The translations under genes and the position numbers were made by a program. Shown here piece by piece: positions 1-6,848 of a stretch of 12,704 nt of DNA. The notes beneath the pieces were generated by a model. The model saw only the letters and a list, made by a program, of their open reading frames with translations. It searched no databases and was not told the DNA's origin. Position 1 is the stretch's first letter, and each line of letters starts with the position of its first letter. The DNA comes from an uncultured Erysipelotrichaceae bacterium (GTDB taxonomy: Bacteria > Bacillota_I > Bacilli_A > RF39 > UBA660), in contig CACXEC010000113.1 in NCBI GenBank assembly GCA_902766545.1, positions 1 to 12,704 on the forward strand, read 5' to 3'.

Positions 1-1485
1 CGTGGAGAAATCTATATGCCACTATCATCATTTAATAAACTAAATGAAGAAAGAGAAAAAAATGGAGAAGCCTTATTTCAAAATCCAAGAAATGCTGCAG
101 CTGGATCAATTCGTCAGCTAGATTCAAATATTGCTAAAAAAAGAGGCTTAGATGCTTTTTTCTATCATGTACCTGAAACTTTAAAAACTACACATTATGA
201 AACGCTTATGGATTTAAAAGAATATGGCTTAACTGTTAACCCAAATATTAAATTAGTTCACAACATAAAAGAAATTTTAGACTATATTAATTATTGGACG
301 GAACATCGCTTTGAACTTCCTTATGATATAGATGGTATCGTTATTAAAGTTAATGATATTAATATGCAAAGAGAATTAGGTGCAACTGCTAAATATCCAA
401 GATGGGTAATTGCTTATAAATTTCCAGCTGAAGAAGTAAAAACTAAACTCACAAATATTATTTGTACCGTAGGCCGTACAGGTCAAATAACTCCAAACGC
501 AGTATTTGATCCAGTTAAAATAATGGGATCTACAGTAAGAAGAGCAACCCTACATAATGATCAATATATTAAAGATAAAAATTTACTTATTGGAGATACA
601 ATTCTAGTTAGAAAAGCTGGCGATGTAATTCCAGAAGTAGTTGGTTCTGTTGTAGCTGAACGTAAGGGAACTGAAATAGAATTTATTATGCCAGAGAACT
701 GTCCTATTTGTAATACTAAGCTTATAAGAACTAATTCTGGCATAGATCTAAAATGTCCTAATGATAATTGTCCTGCTAGAAGTATTGAATCTTTAATACA
801 TTATTCGGATCGTAAAGCTATGAATATTGAAGGATTGGGAGAAAGAATTATAGAAGATTTTTATAATATGGATATTATAAAAACTATTCCGGATATTTAT
901 AACCTAAAAGATAAAAAAGAAGAATTAATTGAGCTTGAAGGATTTGGTAATAAAAGCGTTAATAATCTGCTTGATACAATCGAAAAATCTAAGCAAAGCT
1001 CCCTAGAAAAACTACTATTTGCAATTGGAATAAATGGTATTGGTGAAAAAAATGCTAAAGTATTAGCCAAAAAATATCATAATATGGATAATTTAATGAA
1101 TGCTACAATTGAAGAATTAACAAATATTCCCGATATTGGGCCAATTTTAGCTAATAGTATATATAAATTTTTTAAGGAAGAAGATAACATTGAGCTAATT
1201 AATCATTTAAAGGACATTGGTATTAATATGAATTATTTAGGTGCTAAAACTGTTGAAAACCCTAATCTTTTAAACAAAAAAATAGTAGTTACTGGATCTT
1301 TAACTAAATATACTAGAGAAGAAATCCAAAATTTAATTGAGTTAAATGGCGGTAAATGGAGTACATCAGTTACTAAAAATACCGATGCTGTTATAGTTGG
1401 AGAAAATCCTGGTAGCAAATTTGATAAGGCTAAAGAATTAAACATTCCAATTTGGAGTGAAGAAGACTTTGAAAAAATGATATAA
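1..1485 (+). CDS. ligA: NAD-dependent DNA ligase LigA, 5'-truncated by the window edge
   Basis: LigA seals nicks in duplex DNA using NAD+, in replication and repair. The frame is open from base 1 (RGEIYMP, the conserved RGE of the adenylation domain) and 494 codons are present. About 170-200 N-terminal residues, including the catalytic Lys of KxDG, lie upstream of the window. Visible, counting codon 1 at base 1: RNAAAGS near 29-35; nucleotidyltransferase motif IDGIVIKVN at 110-118 and AYKFP at 138-142; OB fold with TVGRTGQITP at 156-165; four-Cys zinc finger at C234, C237, C252 and C257; helix-hairpin-helix repeats about 260-405; C-terminal BRCT domain about 423-494 (IVVTGSLT). All expected C-terminal domains are intact. 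The ATG at base 16 is internal and is not the start. A hairpin overlaps the stop codon. Family assignment is essentially certain. Confidence 0.97.
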   Translation, partial: RGEIYMPLSSFNKLNEEREKNGEALFQNPRNAAAGSIRQLDSNIAKKRGLDAFFYHVPETLKTTHYETLMDLKEYGLTVNPNIKLVHNIKEILDYINYWTEHRFELPYDIDGIVIKVNDINMQRELGATAKYPRWVIAYKFPAEEVKTKLTNIICTVGRTGQITPNAVFDPVKIMGSTVRRATLHNDQYIKDKNLLIGDTILVRKAGDVIPEVVGSVVAERKGTEIEFIMPENCPICNTKLIRTNSGIDLKCPNDNCPARSIESLIHYSDRKAMNIEGLGERIIEDFYNMDIIKTIPDIYNLKDKKEELIELEGFGNKSVNNLLDTIEKSKQSSLEKLLFAIGINGIGEKNAKVLAKKYHNMDNLMNATIEELTNIPDIGPILANSIYKFFKEEDNIELINHLKDIGINMNYLGAKTVENPNLLNKKIVVTGSLTKYTREEIQNLIELNGGKWSTSVTKNTDAVIVGENPGSKFDKAKELNIPIWSEEDFEKMI

Positions 1486-1512
1486 ATAATAAGATATATC
1501 ATTTTTTCTTTT
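1471..1512 (+). terminator. Hairpin terminator overlapping the ligA stop codon
   Basis: A perfect 14-bp inverted repeat, GAAAAAATGATATA (1471-1484) and TATATCATTTTTTC (1495-1508), encloses a 10-base loop and is followed by TTTT. The left arm covers the last codons of ligA and part of its TAA. The A-run/T-run symmetry could work in both directions. The stem is AT-rich with only two GC pairs, so strength is uncertain. Confidence 0.6.
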
Positions 1513-1514
1513 AT

Positions 1515-1543
1515 TTGAATTAAAATAGTATGTATTGTATAAT
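1515..1543 (+). promoter_or_regulatory. Sigma-A-type promoter of the 1564-4920 operon
   Basis: TTGAAT (1515-1520) and a perfect TATAAT (1538-1543) are separated by exactly 17 bp. Transcription would start near 1550, just before the GAGGTGG ribosome binding site, giving a very short leader. It lies right after the ligA hairpin and is the only convincing promoter upstream of the next three genes. Confidence 0.75.
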
Positions 1544-1563
1544 ATTATTGCGAGGTGGATTTT

Positions 1564-2046
1564 ATGGGAAAAATAAAGGGGTTTTATCAAAATAATCGTA
1601 TATATTGCTTTTTAATGGGCATTAGTATTTTTTGTTTACTGTTAATAGCCCTAGCATTTTTTGTATATTTCATTAATCAAACTAAGAATGATTCTTATGG
1701 TAATCGTTTAAATGGTATTGAAAATGTTCAAATTAGTAAAGAACATAAAGCTGAATTAATAAAATATTTTACAGACCAAGAAAATGTTGAAAAAGCGACA
1801 ATCAATGTTAAAGGTAAAATAATTTATACTAATGTTTATTTAAAAGATGGAAATATTGAAACAGCTCAAAGTTTAGCAATTAAATTTTTAGATCTTTTAA
1901 CCGAAGATGAAAAAAATTTTTACGATATAAACTTTACTATTATAAAAAATAGTGGAGAAAATGATGAAAAATCATTCTCCATAATGGGATATAAGAAGAG
2001 TGATAAAACAATTATTTCATGGACGAAAGTAAATGGTGAAAAATGA
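1564..2046 (+). CDS. Small single-pass membrane protein of unknown function
   Basis: This 160-residue protein has a short basic N-terminus, one strongly hydrophobic segment (about residues 14-37) and a ~120-residue soluble domain alternating predicted strands and helices, most likely outside the cytoplasm. I do not recognise the domain. The segment YGNRLNGIE followed by paired strand-helix units faintly resembles small envelope-associated Firmicutes proteins, too weakly to name. I chose ATG 1564 because GAGGTGG (1552-1558) sits 5 bases before it; an in-frame GTG at 1555 falls inside that SD. Its TGA overlaps the next ATG by 4 bases (ATGA), implying translational coupling to the sensor-like gene and perhaps a shared membrane complex. 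Use of TGA as stop, with no internal TGA in neighbouring genes, supports genetic code 11. Confidence 0.8.
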   Translation: MGKIKGFYQNNRIYCFLMGISIFCLLLIALAFFVYFINQTKNDSYGNRLNGIENVQISKEHKAELIKYFTDQENVEKATINVKGKIIYTNVYLKDGNIETAQSLAIKFLDLLTEDEKNFYDINFTIIKNSGENDEKSFSIMGYKKSDKTIISWTKVNGEK

Positions 2047-4073
2047 AAAAAAGAAGAAAACTAATTATTAGTATAATTAGTGCAATTGCTATTTTAGGCA
2101 TTGGGATATTTGTCTATTATAAATTCTTTTACGATGCTAATAAGCTAAATCTTGTTGAACAAGAATGGATTAATGATCATAAAACTTCATTAATTAATTT
2201 TAATATTCCTAACGATATTAATGTTTTTGCTAAAACTGGTAAAGGAGTTTTTTACGATTTTTTATCTGATTTAGAAAAAGATGATAGTATAAATTTTAAT
2301 AGAAATATAAATGATAAAAACGAAGTAAACGGTTTAGGTTTTGTTGTTAATGATAAAATAGATGCTAAAGATTTATTAATTTATACAGACCACTATGTAA
2401 TAGTATCTAGAGAAGCAAACAGTATAAGAAACATTAATGATTTACGCGGATTAACCATTGGAGCACTAGCTTCTGATATTAGCAAAATGTCTGCAAATTA
2501 TAATAATAACCTTACATATGTAACTCTAGATACAAAAGACAATTTAGTAACAGCCTTAAAAAATAATAAAGTTTCTGTAATATTAGTGCCATTAATGGAA
2601 TATATTGATGAAATACTTAGTAATAATTATAAAATAGTTTATCATTTAGACGATATGACAACTAGTTATTATATTCACTTAGGTGATGAAAAAACATTAA
2701 ATAGTATTGTAAGAAAGTATTATAATAACTGGATAAAAAATAGATATGAAACACTATACTATGAAAATTTATACGACTTATTTATTGATAAGTTAAACAT
2801 AACTCAAATAGATATAGATTCACTTACAAATAAGAATTATGTATATGGATTTGTTAATGAAGCACCATATCAAAATTTATCAAGTTCACAATATGGTGGA
2901 ATAGTGCCATCTTATTTAGAAGAATTTGGAAAATTTAGTAAAGCTGAATTTACATATACTAAATTTAAATCATTTTCTGATTTATTAAATGCCTTTAATA
3001 AATCAAAAGTAGATATTTACTTTAATAATACATCAATAACTAATGATAAAATTAGTATAAAAACTGATTTAAATGATAATTATTATATAATTAGCCCATT
3101 AAAAAACTTTATAAAAAAAAGTAATTTATTAGACTTTAATAATGAAGAAGTATATGTTATAAAAGACAGTATCTTAGAGTCAGTTTTAAGTAAATATAAA
3201 AATATATCATTAAAAACTGTTAAAAACGAAAAAGAATTAATAAAACTTTCTAAAAAGAATAAAGTAATTGCAATTCCAGGGGAAACATATGAGTACTATA
3301 AAAATAAGTCTATTATTAATTATCATATAGTTTTTTCCGGCTATAATGATAATTATAGTTTCAAATATCAAAAAGAAGATACTTTTAGTAAATTATTTAC
3401 TTATTTTGTAAATTTTTTAAGCCCAAATCAAATGACTAATAATGGAATTAATACTTACCGCTTAGCTGAATCTAATGGCTCATTAATAAGTGCAATTGCC
3501 AAATATATTTTACTTATTATTGCAGTAGTTATTGTATTAATCGTTATAGTTACTTCATCTAAAAAAAGAATAAAACTTAATACTAAAATAAAAAAAGATG
3601 AGAAACTTAAATTTATTGATATGTTAACGTCCCTAAAAAATCGCAACTATTTAAATGAAAGAATCAAAATTTGGAATCAAAACACAATTTATCCACAAGC
3701 TATAATTGTAGTCGATTTAAATAATATAAAATATTTAAATGATACATTTGGCACAAAAGAAGGGGATAAACAAATAATGGCAGCTGCAAACATTTTACAT
3801 CAAACACAGTTAGATAATACTGAAATAATGCGTACAGATGGTAATGAATTTATGATTTATTTAGTAGGGTATGCTGAAAAACAAGTTATAAATTATATGA
3901 AAAAGTTAATTAAAGAATTTAATGATTTACCATATGAATATGGTGCTGCTTTTGGTTTTAGTATGATTGTTGATGATCTAAAGCTTATCGATGATGCAAT
4001 AAATGAAGCTACAATTCAAATGCGTGAAAATAAGGAATTAGAAAATGAAAAATCAAAAGATGAGAGTGAGTAA
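2043..4073 (+). CDS. Membrane sensor-like protein: two solute-binding-like domains plus degenerate GGDEF domain
   Basis: A 676-residue protein. Basic N-terminus and TM1 (about 7-27) lead to an extracytoplasmic region that looks like two tandem SBP_bac_3-type periplasmic-binding domains (about 36-240 and 265-470; the first has the family-like INDLRGLTIG at 131-140, the second YGGIVPSYLEEF near 284-295). TM2 is about 484-505, followed by a cytoplasmic GGDEF-like domain (about 524-660). That domain keeps DMLTSLKNRN (526-535), the metal/GTP region D558-L-N and N566-D567, and GD at 574-575, but its signature is D599-G-N601-E-F instead of GGDEF. N601 replaces the acidic metal ligand/general base, and no RxxD I-site precedes it, so c-di-GMP synthesis is doubtful; it may be a GTP-binding or partner-binding module. 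No EAL or PilZ domain is in the window. The SBP assignment rests on sequence pattern and is moderately sure; the GGDEF fold is clear. Confidence 0.85.
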   Translation: MKKRRKLIISIISAIAILGIGIFVYYKFFYDANKLNLVEQEWINDHKTSLINFNIPNDINVFAKTGKGVFYDFLSDLEKDDSINFNRNINDKNEVNGLGFVVNDKIDAKDLLIYTDHYVIVSREANSIRNINDLRGLTIGALASDISKMSANYNNNLTYVTLDTKDNLVTALKNNKVSVILVPLMEYIDEILSNNYKIVYHLDDMTTSYYIHLGDEKTLNSIVRKYYNNWIKNRYETLYYENLYDLFIDKLNITQIDIDSLTNKNYVYGFVNEAPYQNLSSSQYGGIVPSYLEEFGKFSKAEFTYTKFKSFSDLLNAFNKSKVDIYFNNTSITNDKISIKTDLNDNYYIISPLKNFIKKSNLLDFNNEEVYVIKDSILESVLSKYKNISLKTVKNEKELIKLSKKNKVIAIPGETYEYYKNKSIINYHIVFSGYNDNYSFKYQKEDTFSKLFTYFVNFLSPNQMTNNGINTYRLAESNGSLISAIAKYILLIIAVVIVLIVIVTSSKKRIKLNTKIKKDEKLKFIDMLTSLKNRNYLNERIKIWNQNTIYPQAIIVVDLNNIKYLNDTFGTKEGDKQIMAAANILHQTQLDNTEIMRTDGNEFMIYLVGYAEKQVINYMKKLIKEFNDLPYEYGAAFGFSMIVDDLKLIDDAINEATIQMRENKELENEKSKDESE

Positions 4074-4920
4074 ATTTTTATCTATAAAAAAAGAACAAGC
4101 AAAAATTTTTTGGAAAAAAATATGGGAAATATTGAACTGGCCAGAAATGGGCGTCCTTCCAGGACAATTAGCCTTTTTCTTAATCCTATCTCTTGTACCA
4201 ATAATAACTCTAATTGGATATGCAGCATCATATTTTGATATTTCTTCTAATTATATAATTGAATTAATTCATAATAACTTTAATGAAGAAGTTGCTAATG
4301 TTGTAGTGCCAATTATTGAAGGTAAATCTTTAGACCTTAGTTTAATAATAATGCTTATTGCAATGTTTTACTTTGCTGCTAATGGTCCTGCTTCAATTAT
4401 TTATACTGCCAATGAAATACATGGAATTAAACAATCAAGTTGGTTTAAGCGAAGACTAAAAGCTATGGTAATTACAATTATCTTAGTTATATTATATTTG
4501 TTTATTTTAATTGTTCCTTTATTAGGAGAAAAAATTATATCTGCTGTAGATTACTTTAATATTAAAACTATAATTACAAATATATTAGCAATATTACAAG
4601 GACCAATATCTTGGATAATAATCTTTGTCTTTATTAAAACTATCTTTACCTTAGCACCAGATAAAAAAATTCCAAGTAAACAAATTAATATTGGAGCAAT
4701 ATTTACAACTATCGGTTGGATATTAATAACTAATTTATATGGATACTATGCATCACATTATGTAAGATATGATATATTTTACGCAGGATTATCTAATATT
4801 GCCATTTTAATGTTATGGATTTATTTATTAAGTTATATTTTAGTTATAGGATTAAGTTTAACTACTAAAATAACTCATGAAAAATTGGAAAAAACAGGTT
4901 CTATAGAAGTACAAAAGTAG
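4045..4920 (+). CDS. YihY/BrkB (UPF0761) family inner-membrane protein
   Basis: A 291-residue polytopic protein of the YihY/virulence-factor BrkB family. The name RNase BN, sometimes copied to this family, is historical and not supported. After a basic amphipathic N-terminus come about six TM helices (roughly 40-62, 99-121, 141-162, 186-203, 215-232, 248-272). Diagnostic stretches are LPGQLAFFLILSLVP (38-52), FAANGPASIIYTANE (110-124) and the terminal helix around GLSNIAILMLWIYLLSY (248-264). Length fits the family (~280-320). The start at 4045 lies inside the preceding gene (29-base overlap) and has AAGGA at 4032-4036, 8 bases upstream; the next in-frame ATG (4060) lacks a comparable SD. The overlap makes it the third cistron of the operon from the 1515 promoter. 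Molecular function is unknown; a link to the sensor-like gene is inferred from coupling only. Confidence 0.92.
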   Translation: MKNQKMRVSKFLSIKKEQAKIFWKKIWEILNWPEMGVLPGQLAFFLILSLVPIITLIGYAASYFDISSNYIIELIHNNFNEEVANVVVPIIEGKSLDLSLIIMLIAMFYFAANGPASIIYTANEIHGIKQSSWFKRRLKAMVITIILVILYLFILIVPLLGEKIISAVDYFNIKTIITNILAILQGPISWIIIFVFIKTIFTLAPDKKIPSKQINIGAIFTTIGWILITNLYGYYASHYVRYDIFYAGLSNIAILMLWIYLLSYILVIGLSLTTKITHEKLEKTGSIEVQK

Positions 4921-4933
4921 AACATAATATAAG

Positions 4934-4960
4934 TATGTACAAGAATATTACTATGTACAT
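4934..4960. repeat. Paired TGTACA palindromes, candidate operator or hairpin
   Basis: TATGTAC occurs at 4934-4940 and 4952-4958, exactly 18 bp apart; each copy lies in a self-complementary TGTACA (4936-4941 and 4954-4959). The two can also pair as a 7-bp stem (ATGTACA/TGTACAT, 12-base loop), but no T-run follows, so a terminator is unlikely. They sit just upstream of a TATAAT at 4967, where a repressor or activator would bind. Confidence 0.35.
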
Positions 4961-4966
4961 TTAAGC

Positions 4967-4972
4967 TATAAT
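4967..4972 (+). promoter_or_regulatory. Possible -10 box upstream of a structured transcript
   Basis: A perfect TATAAT at 4967-4972 would start transcription near 4979. No good -35 hexamer is present 16-18 bp upstream (AATATT or similar), so if used it may depend on a factor bound at the TGTACA pair. In DNA this AT-rich a lone TATAAT can occur by chance. Confidence 0.3.
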
Positions 4973-4978
4973 AGTCCA

Positions 4979-5050
4979 AAGTTTAATATAAACCAGAAGA
5001 TATTATGGAGTAATATTCGAAGAAGTAATGATTATTATTGCTTCTTTTTT
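4979..5050 (+). ncRNA. Candidate ~70-nt structured RNA or leader ending in a terminator
   Basis: Three hairpins follow one another: GTTTA-ATA-TAAAC (4981-4993), ATATTA-TGGAG-TAATAT (5000-5016) and a terminator hairpin (5021-5045) with a T-run. A TATAAT lies at the right distance upstream. A 9-base segment, GAATATTAC (4943-4951), is perfectly complementary to GTAATATTC (5010-5018) and would compete with the second hairpin in a transcript reading in from yihY. I recognise no known riboswitch, T-box, 6S, SRP or tmRNA motif. It may simply be the terminator region of the upstream operon. Confidence 0.25.
5021..5050 (+). terminator. Intrinsic terminator after the yihY operon
   Basis: AGAAGTAAT (5021-5029) pairs with ATTGCTTCT (5037-5045), 9 bp with one G-U, loop of 7 bases, followed directly by TTTTT (5046-5050). 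This is the best-formed terminator in the gap and separates the yihY operon from the downstream hydrolase gene. Confidence 0.7.
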
Positions 5051-5054
5051 GTTA

Positions 5055-5083
5055 TTTAAATGAGATCAAAATTATAGTATAAT
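5055..5083 (+). promoter_or_regulatory. Promoter almost abutting the hydrolase start codon
   Basis: TATAAT at 5078-5083 is preceded at 17 bp by a weak TTTAAA (5055-5060). The expected first transcribed base is about 5090, which is the G of an in-frame GTG; the first in-frame ATG is at 5099. The mRNA would have no leader or one of about 9 bases, with no SD sequence. Confidence 0.5.
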
Positions 5084-5098
5084 AAAATCGTGATAGAT

Positions 5099-6253
5099 AT
5101 GGATATATGTTCTGATGGCGATATTCTTAATATAATAAGAGTAGCCTTAACTGTACTAAAAATAATAAGAATAGTTTTACCGCTGATATTAATTATAATA
5201 TTAACAATAGATTATTATGAAGTGATTTTTCAAAATAATAACAAAGGCTTAAGCGATTGTAATAACCGTGCATTAAAAAGATTAGTAGCAGCCTTAGCTA
5301 TTTTATTTGCCCCAACAATTATTAATGTAGTGGGAAATACTACAAATGAAATTGATTTTATTAGATGCATTCAAGAAGCAACTCCAGAAGGAATTAATAA
5401 TGCTTTTATAAAAACTGCAGAATCATTAGTAAAAACTGCAGAAGAAACTAAGATAAATTCCGACATTATAAGAGCTGAAAATCAAATAAGAAGAGTTAAA
5501 GATGGGGATATAAGAGAAGATTTATACAATCGTATAAACACTTTAAAAGAAAGCATAAAACAAGAAGAAACAAGTGAACCTATAACGCAAAAGATAACTG
5601 AGCAAATTGAAATAAAATCGGGTTCATCTTTAAAATCATATACCTCAAGCAATAATCAAACTTTACAATATTATGAAATAATACCAAATAATCCAACTAA
5701 TAAAATGCCATTAATAATTTATTTACACGGAGACTGGGAAGCTGATGACATAAATCGCATTGAAGATCTTCCTATCTATAATTATGCTAAGAATAATAAT
5801 CAAAATTATGTCTTTATAGCACCACATTCACCATATAAAGATTGGATTAGTGCAAATATTACTTTAGCTTTAAAGGAACTAATAGATAATGTCATAAATG
5901 ATTATGATATTGATAAAAAACACATTATTATCATGGGAGCATCACGTGGATCAATTGGAACATGGAATATGATTGCAAAGTATGGAAACTTCTTTTCTGC
6001 TGCTGTACCTATAAGCTATTATCCAACCACTAATGGAGATGCAAATGCATATGTTAGTGTTCCTATTTTTGGTGTATCCGGTAATTCCGGCAGTTTTGAA
6101 TCATCAATCAACAGTGGAATGATTAACATGATTAATAGAATAAAAAGTGCTGGTGGAATCGCTGAAATGCATACTATAAGTGGAAAAACACATAACGATA
6201 TAGCTCAAAATTTACCTTTAGATGAAATGTTTAATTGGGTTTTATCAAAGTAA
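5099..6253 (+). CDS. VirB2/Mbov_0395-like membrane hairpin fused to an alpha/beta hydrolase
   Basis: From ATG 5099, 384 residues. The N-terminus has two hydrophobic segments (about 10-38 and 58-77) joined by a basic loop (NNNKG...NRALKRL), with Cys at 4 and 90 bracketing the hairpin, as in small pilin-like TrbC/VirB2-type proteins of Firmicutes and Mollicutes. The charge pattern puts the loop inside and both ends outside. A polar helical linker (about 95-175, with a repeated KTAE at 7-residue spacing, coiled-coil-like) leads to an esterase/peptidase-like alpha/beta hydrolase: oxyanion HG at 210-211, nucleophile elbow G-A-S282-R-G, and H365 in KTHND as likely catalytic His. At the usual acid position the sequence is GNSGSFE (N329), so the third triad member is unclear. 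Substrate is unknown. The start is uncertain: an in-frame GTG at 5090 would add three residues, and neither start has an SD. It shares surface topology with the next two genes, which have their own signals. Confidence 0.8.
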   Translation: MDICSDGDILNIIRVALTVLKIIRIVLPLILIIILTIDYYEVIFQNNNKGLSDCNNRALKRLVAALAILFAPTIINVVGNTTNEIDFIRCIQEATPEGINNAFIKTAESLVKTAEETKINSDIIRAENQIRRVKDGDIREDLYNRINTLKESIKQEETSEPITQKITEQIEIKSGSSLKSYTSSNNQTLQYYEIIPNNPTNKMPLIIYLHGDWEADDINRIEDLPIYNYAKNNNQNYVFIAPHSPYKDWISANITLALKELIDNVINDYDIDKKHIIIMGASRGSIGTWNMIAKYGNFFSAAVPISYYPTTNGDANAYVSVPIFGVSGNSGSFESSINSGMINMINRIKSAGGIAEMHTISGKTHNDIAQNLPLDEMFNWVLSK

Positions 6254-6257
6254 ATAC

Positions 6258-6285
6258 TTGAAAAAACAAATTAATATGATAAAAT
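6258..6285 (+). promoter_or_regulatory. Promoter of the thioredoxin-like gene
   Basis: TTGAAA (6258-6263), a 16-bp spacer and TAAAAT (6280-6285) with an extended -10 TG at 6277-6278. Transcription would begin near 6292, immediately before the GGGTGG ribosome binding site. No terminator is visible between the upstream stop (6253) and this promoter, so read-through from the hydrolase gene is also possible. Confidence 0.55.
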
Positions 6286-6304
6286 CTATTTATGGGTGGT
6301 AAAA

Positions 6305-6790
6305 ATGAAACAAAAGAAATTAAAATCTAAAAGATATGTTAGTGAGGATACAAAACAAATACAAAGCTTAATATTTATAACTCTAGGTGTTATATTATTT
6401 GCGCTAGCAATTTACTTTTTAACTGATATTATAACTAAAAAGGCAGAAAATAAAAAAATTGATTTTGATTATTCATCATGTACAGTTGGAACAATGTTTA
6501 ATAGACCTTATGATGAATACTTTGTCTTTGCCTATAAGGCTTCTGATACTAATGCAAATGAATATAAGAGCTTGATATCAAAATATGATGCTAAAGAAGA
6601 TTCTATTAAAATATATACTATAGATTTAGATGCTAATTTAGACAATAAATACTTAAGCGATAAATCTAATACCAATCCTCAAAAACCAAGTGATGTAAAA
6701 ATAAATAATTCTGCTTTAGTTCATATAAAGGGTGGAAAAGTTGTTAAATATTACGAAAATTTAGAAGACTATAAAAAAGTGTTAAATTAA
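6305..6790 (+). CDS. Membrane-anchored thioredoxin-like protein lacking CXXC
   Basis: A 161-residue protein: basic N-terminal tail, one TM helix (about 20-43), then an outward-facing domain. Its pattern fits a thioredoxin-like fold: strand EYFVFAY (71-77), helix DTNANEYKSLISKY (81-94), strand IKIYTIDLD (101-109), strand SALVHIKGGKVVKYY (136-150) and C-terminal helix NLEDYKKVL. Where thioredoxins have CXXC after the first central strand, this has KASDT; the single Cys (C59) lies earlier. Redox activity is therefore unlikely, and a binding or scaffolding role is possible, as in some bacteriocin-transport-accessory-like proteins. The fold is inferred from pattern only. I chose ATG 6305 because GGGTGG (6294-6299) sits 5 bases upstream; an in-frame GTG at 6296 overlaps that SD. 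A terminator hairpin overlaps its 3' end. Confidence 0.7.
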   Translation: MKQKKLKSKRYVSEDTKQIQSLIFITLGVILFALAIYFLTDIITKKAENKKIDFDYSSCTVGTMFNRPYDEYFVFAYKASDTNANEYKSLISKYDAKEDSIKIYTIDLDANLDNKYLSDKSNTNPQKPSDVKINNSALVHIKGGKVVKYYENLEDYKKVLN

Positions 6791-6804
6791 CGCTTTTTTA
6801 TTTT
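6773..6804 (+). terminator. Hairpin terminator overlapping the thioredoxin-like gene's stop
   Basis: AAAAAAGTGTTAA (6773-6785) and TTAACGCTTTTTT (6787-6799) are complementary except for one G-U pair. Allowing a normal loop, the stem is about AAAAAAGTGT/GCGCTTTTTT-like with its base in the A/T runs, followed by ATTTT. The left arm and loop contain the final codons and the TAA (6788-6790). Confidence 0.6.
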
Positions 6805-6848
6805 ATTCTATTCCTTTTTTATGATAATATTAATATAGAGATGATAAT

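Noticed and set aside
561..743. Reverse-strand open frames (also at 1233-1502, 3455-3646, 8422-8658 and 11620-11817)
   Set aside because: They lie opposite well-supported genes, have low-complexity translations, no SD or promoter, and no recognisable motif.
2044..2046. Possible Mycoplasma-type code with TGA as Trp
   Set aside because: Trp is TGG throughout, no gene contains an in-frame TGA, and the 1564 gene ends in TGA in a classic ATGA overlap with the next start.
4045..4920. Calling the YihY-family protein ribonuclease BN
   Set aside because: That activity belongs to the unrelated RNase Z/ElaC enzyme; this is a polytopic membrane protein.
4921..5089. Known riboswitch, T-box, SRP RNA, 6S RNA or tRNA in the largest gap
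   Set aside because: None of the conserved core motifs I know for these is present, and no cloverleaf can be formed.
6241..6262. Inverted repeat CAAAGTA/TACTTG after the hydrolase gene as a terminator
   Set aside because: The stem has a bulge, the loop would be only two bases and no T-run follows.
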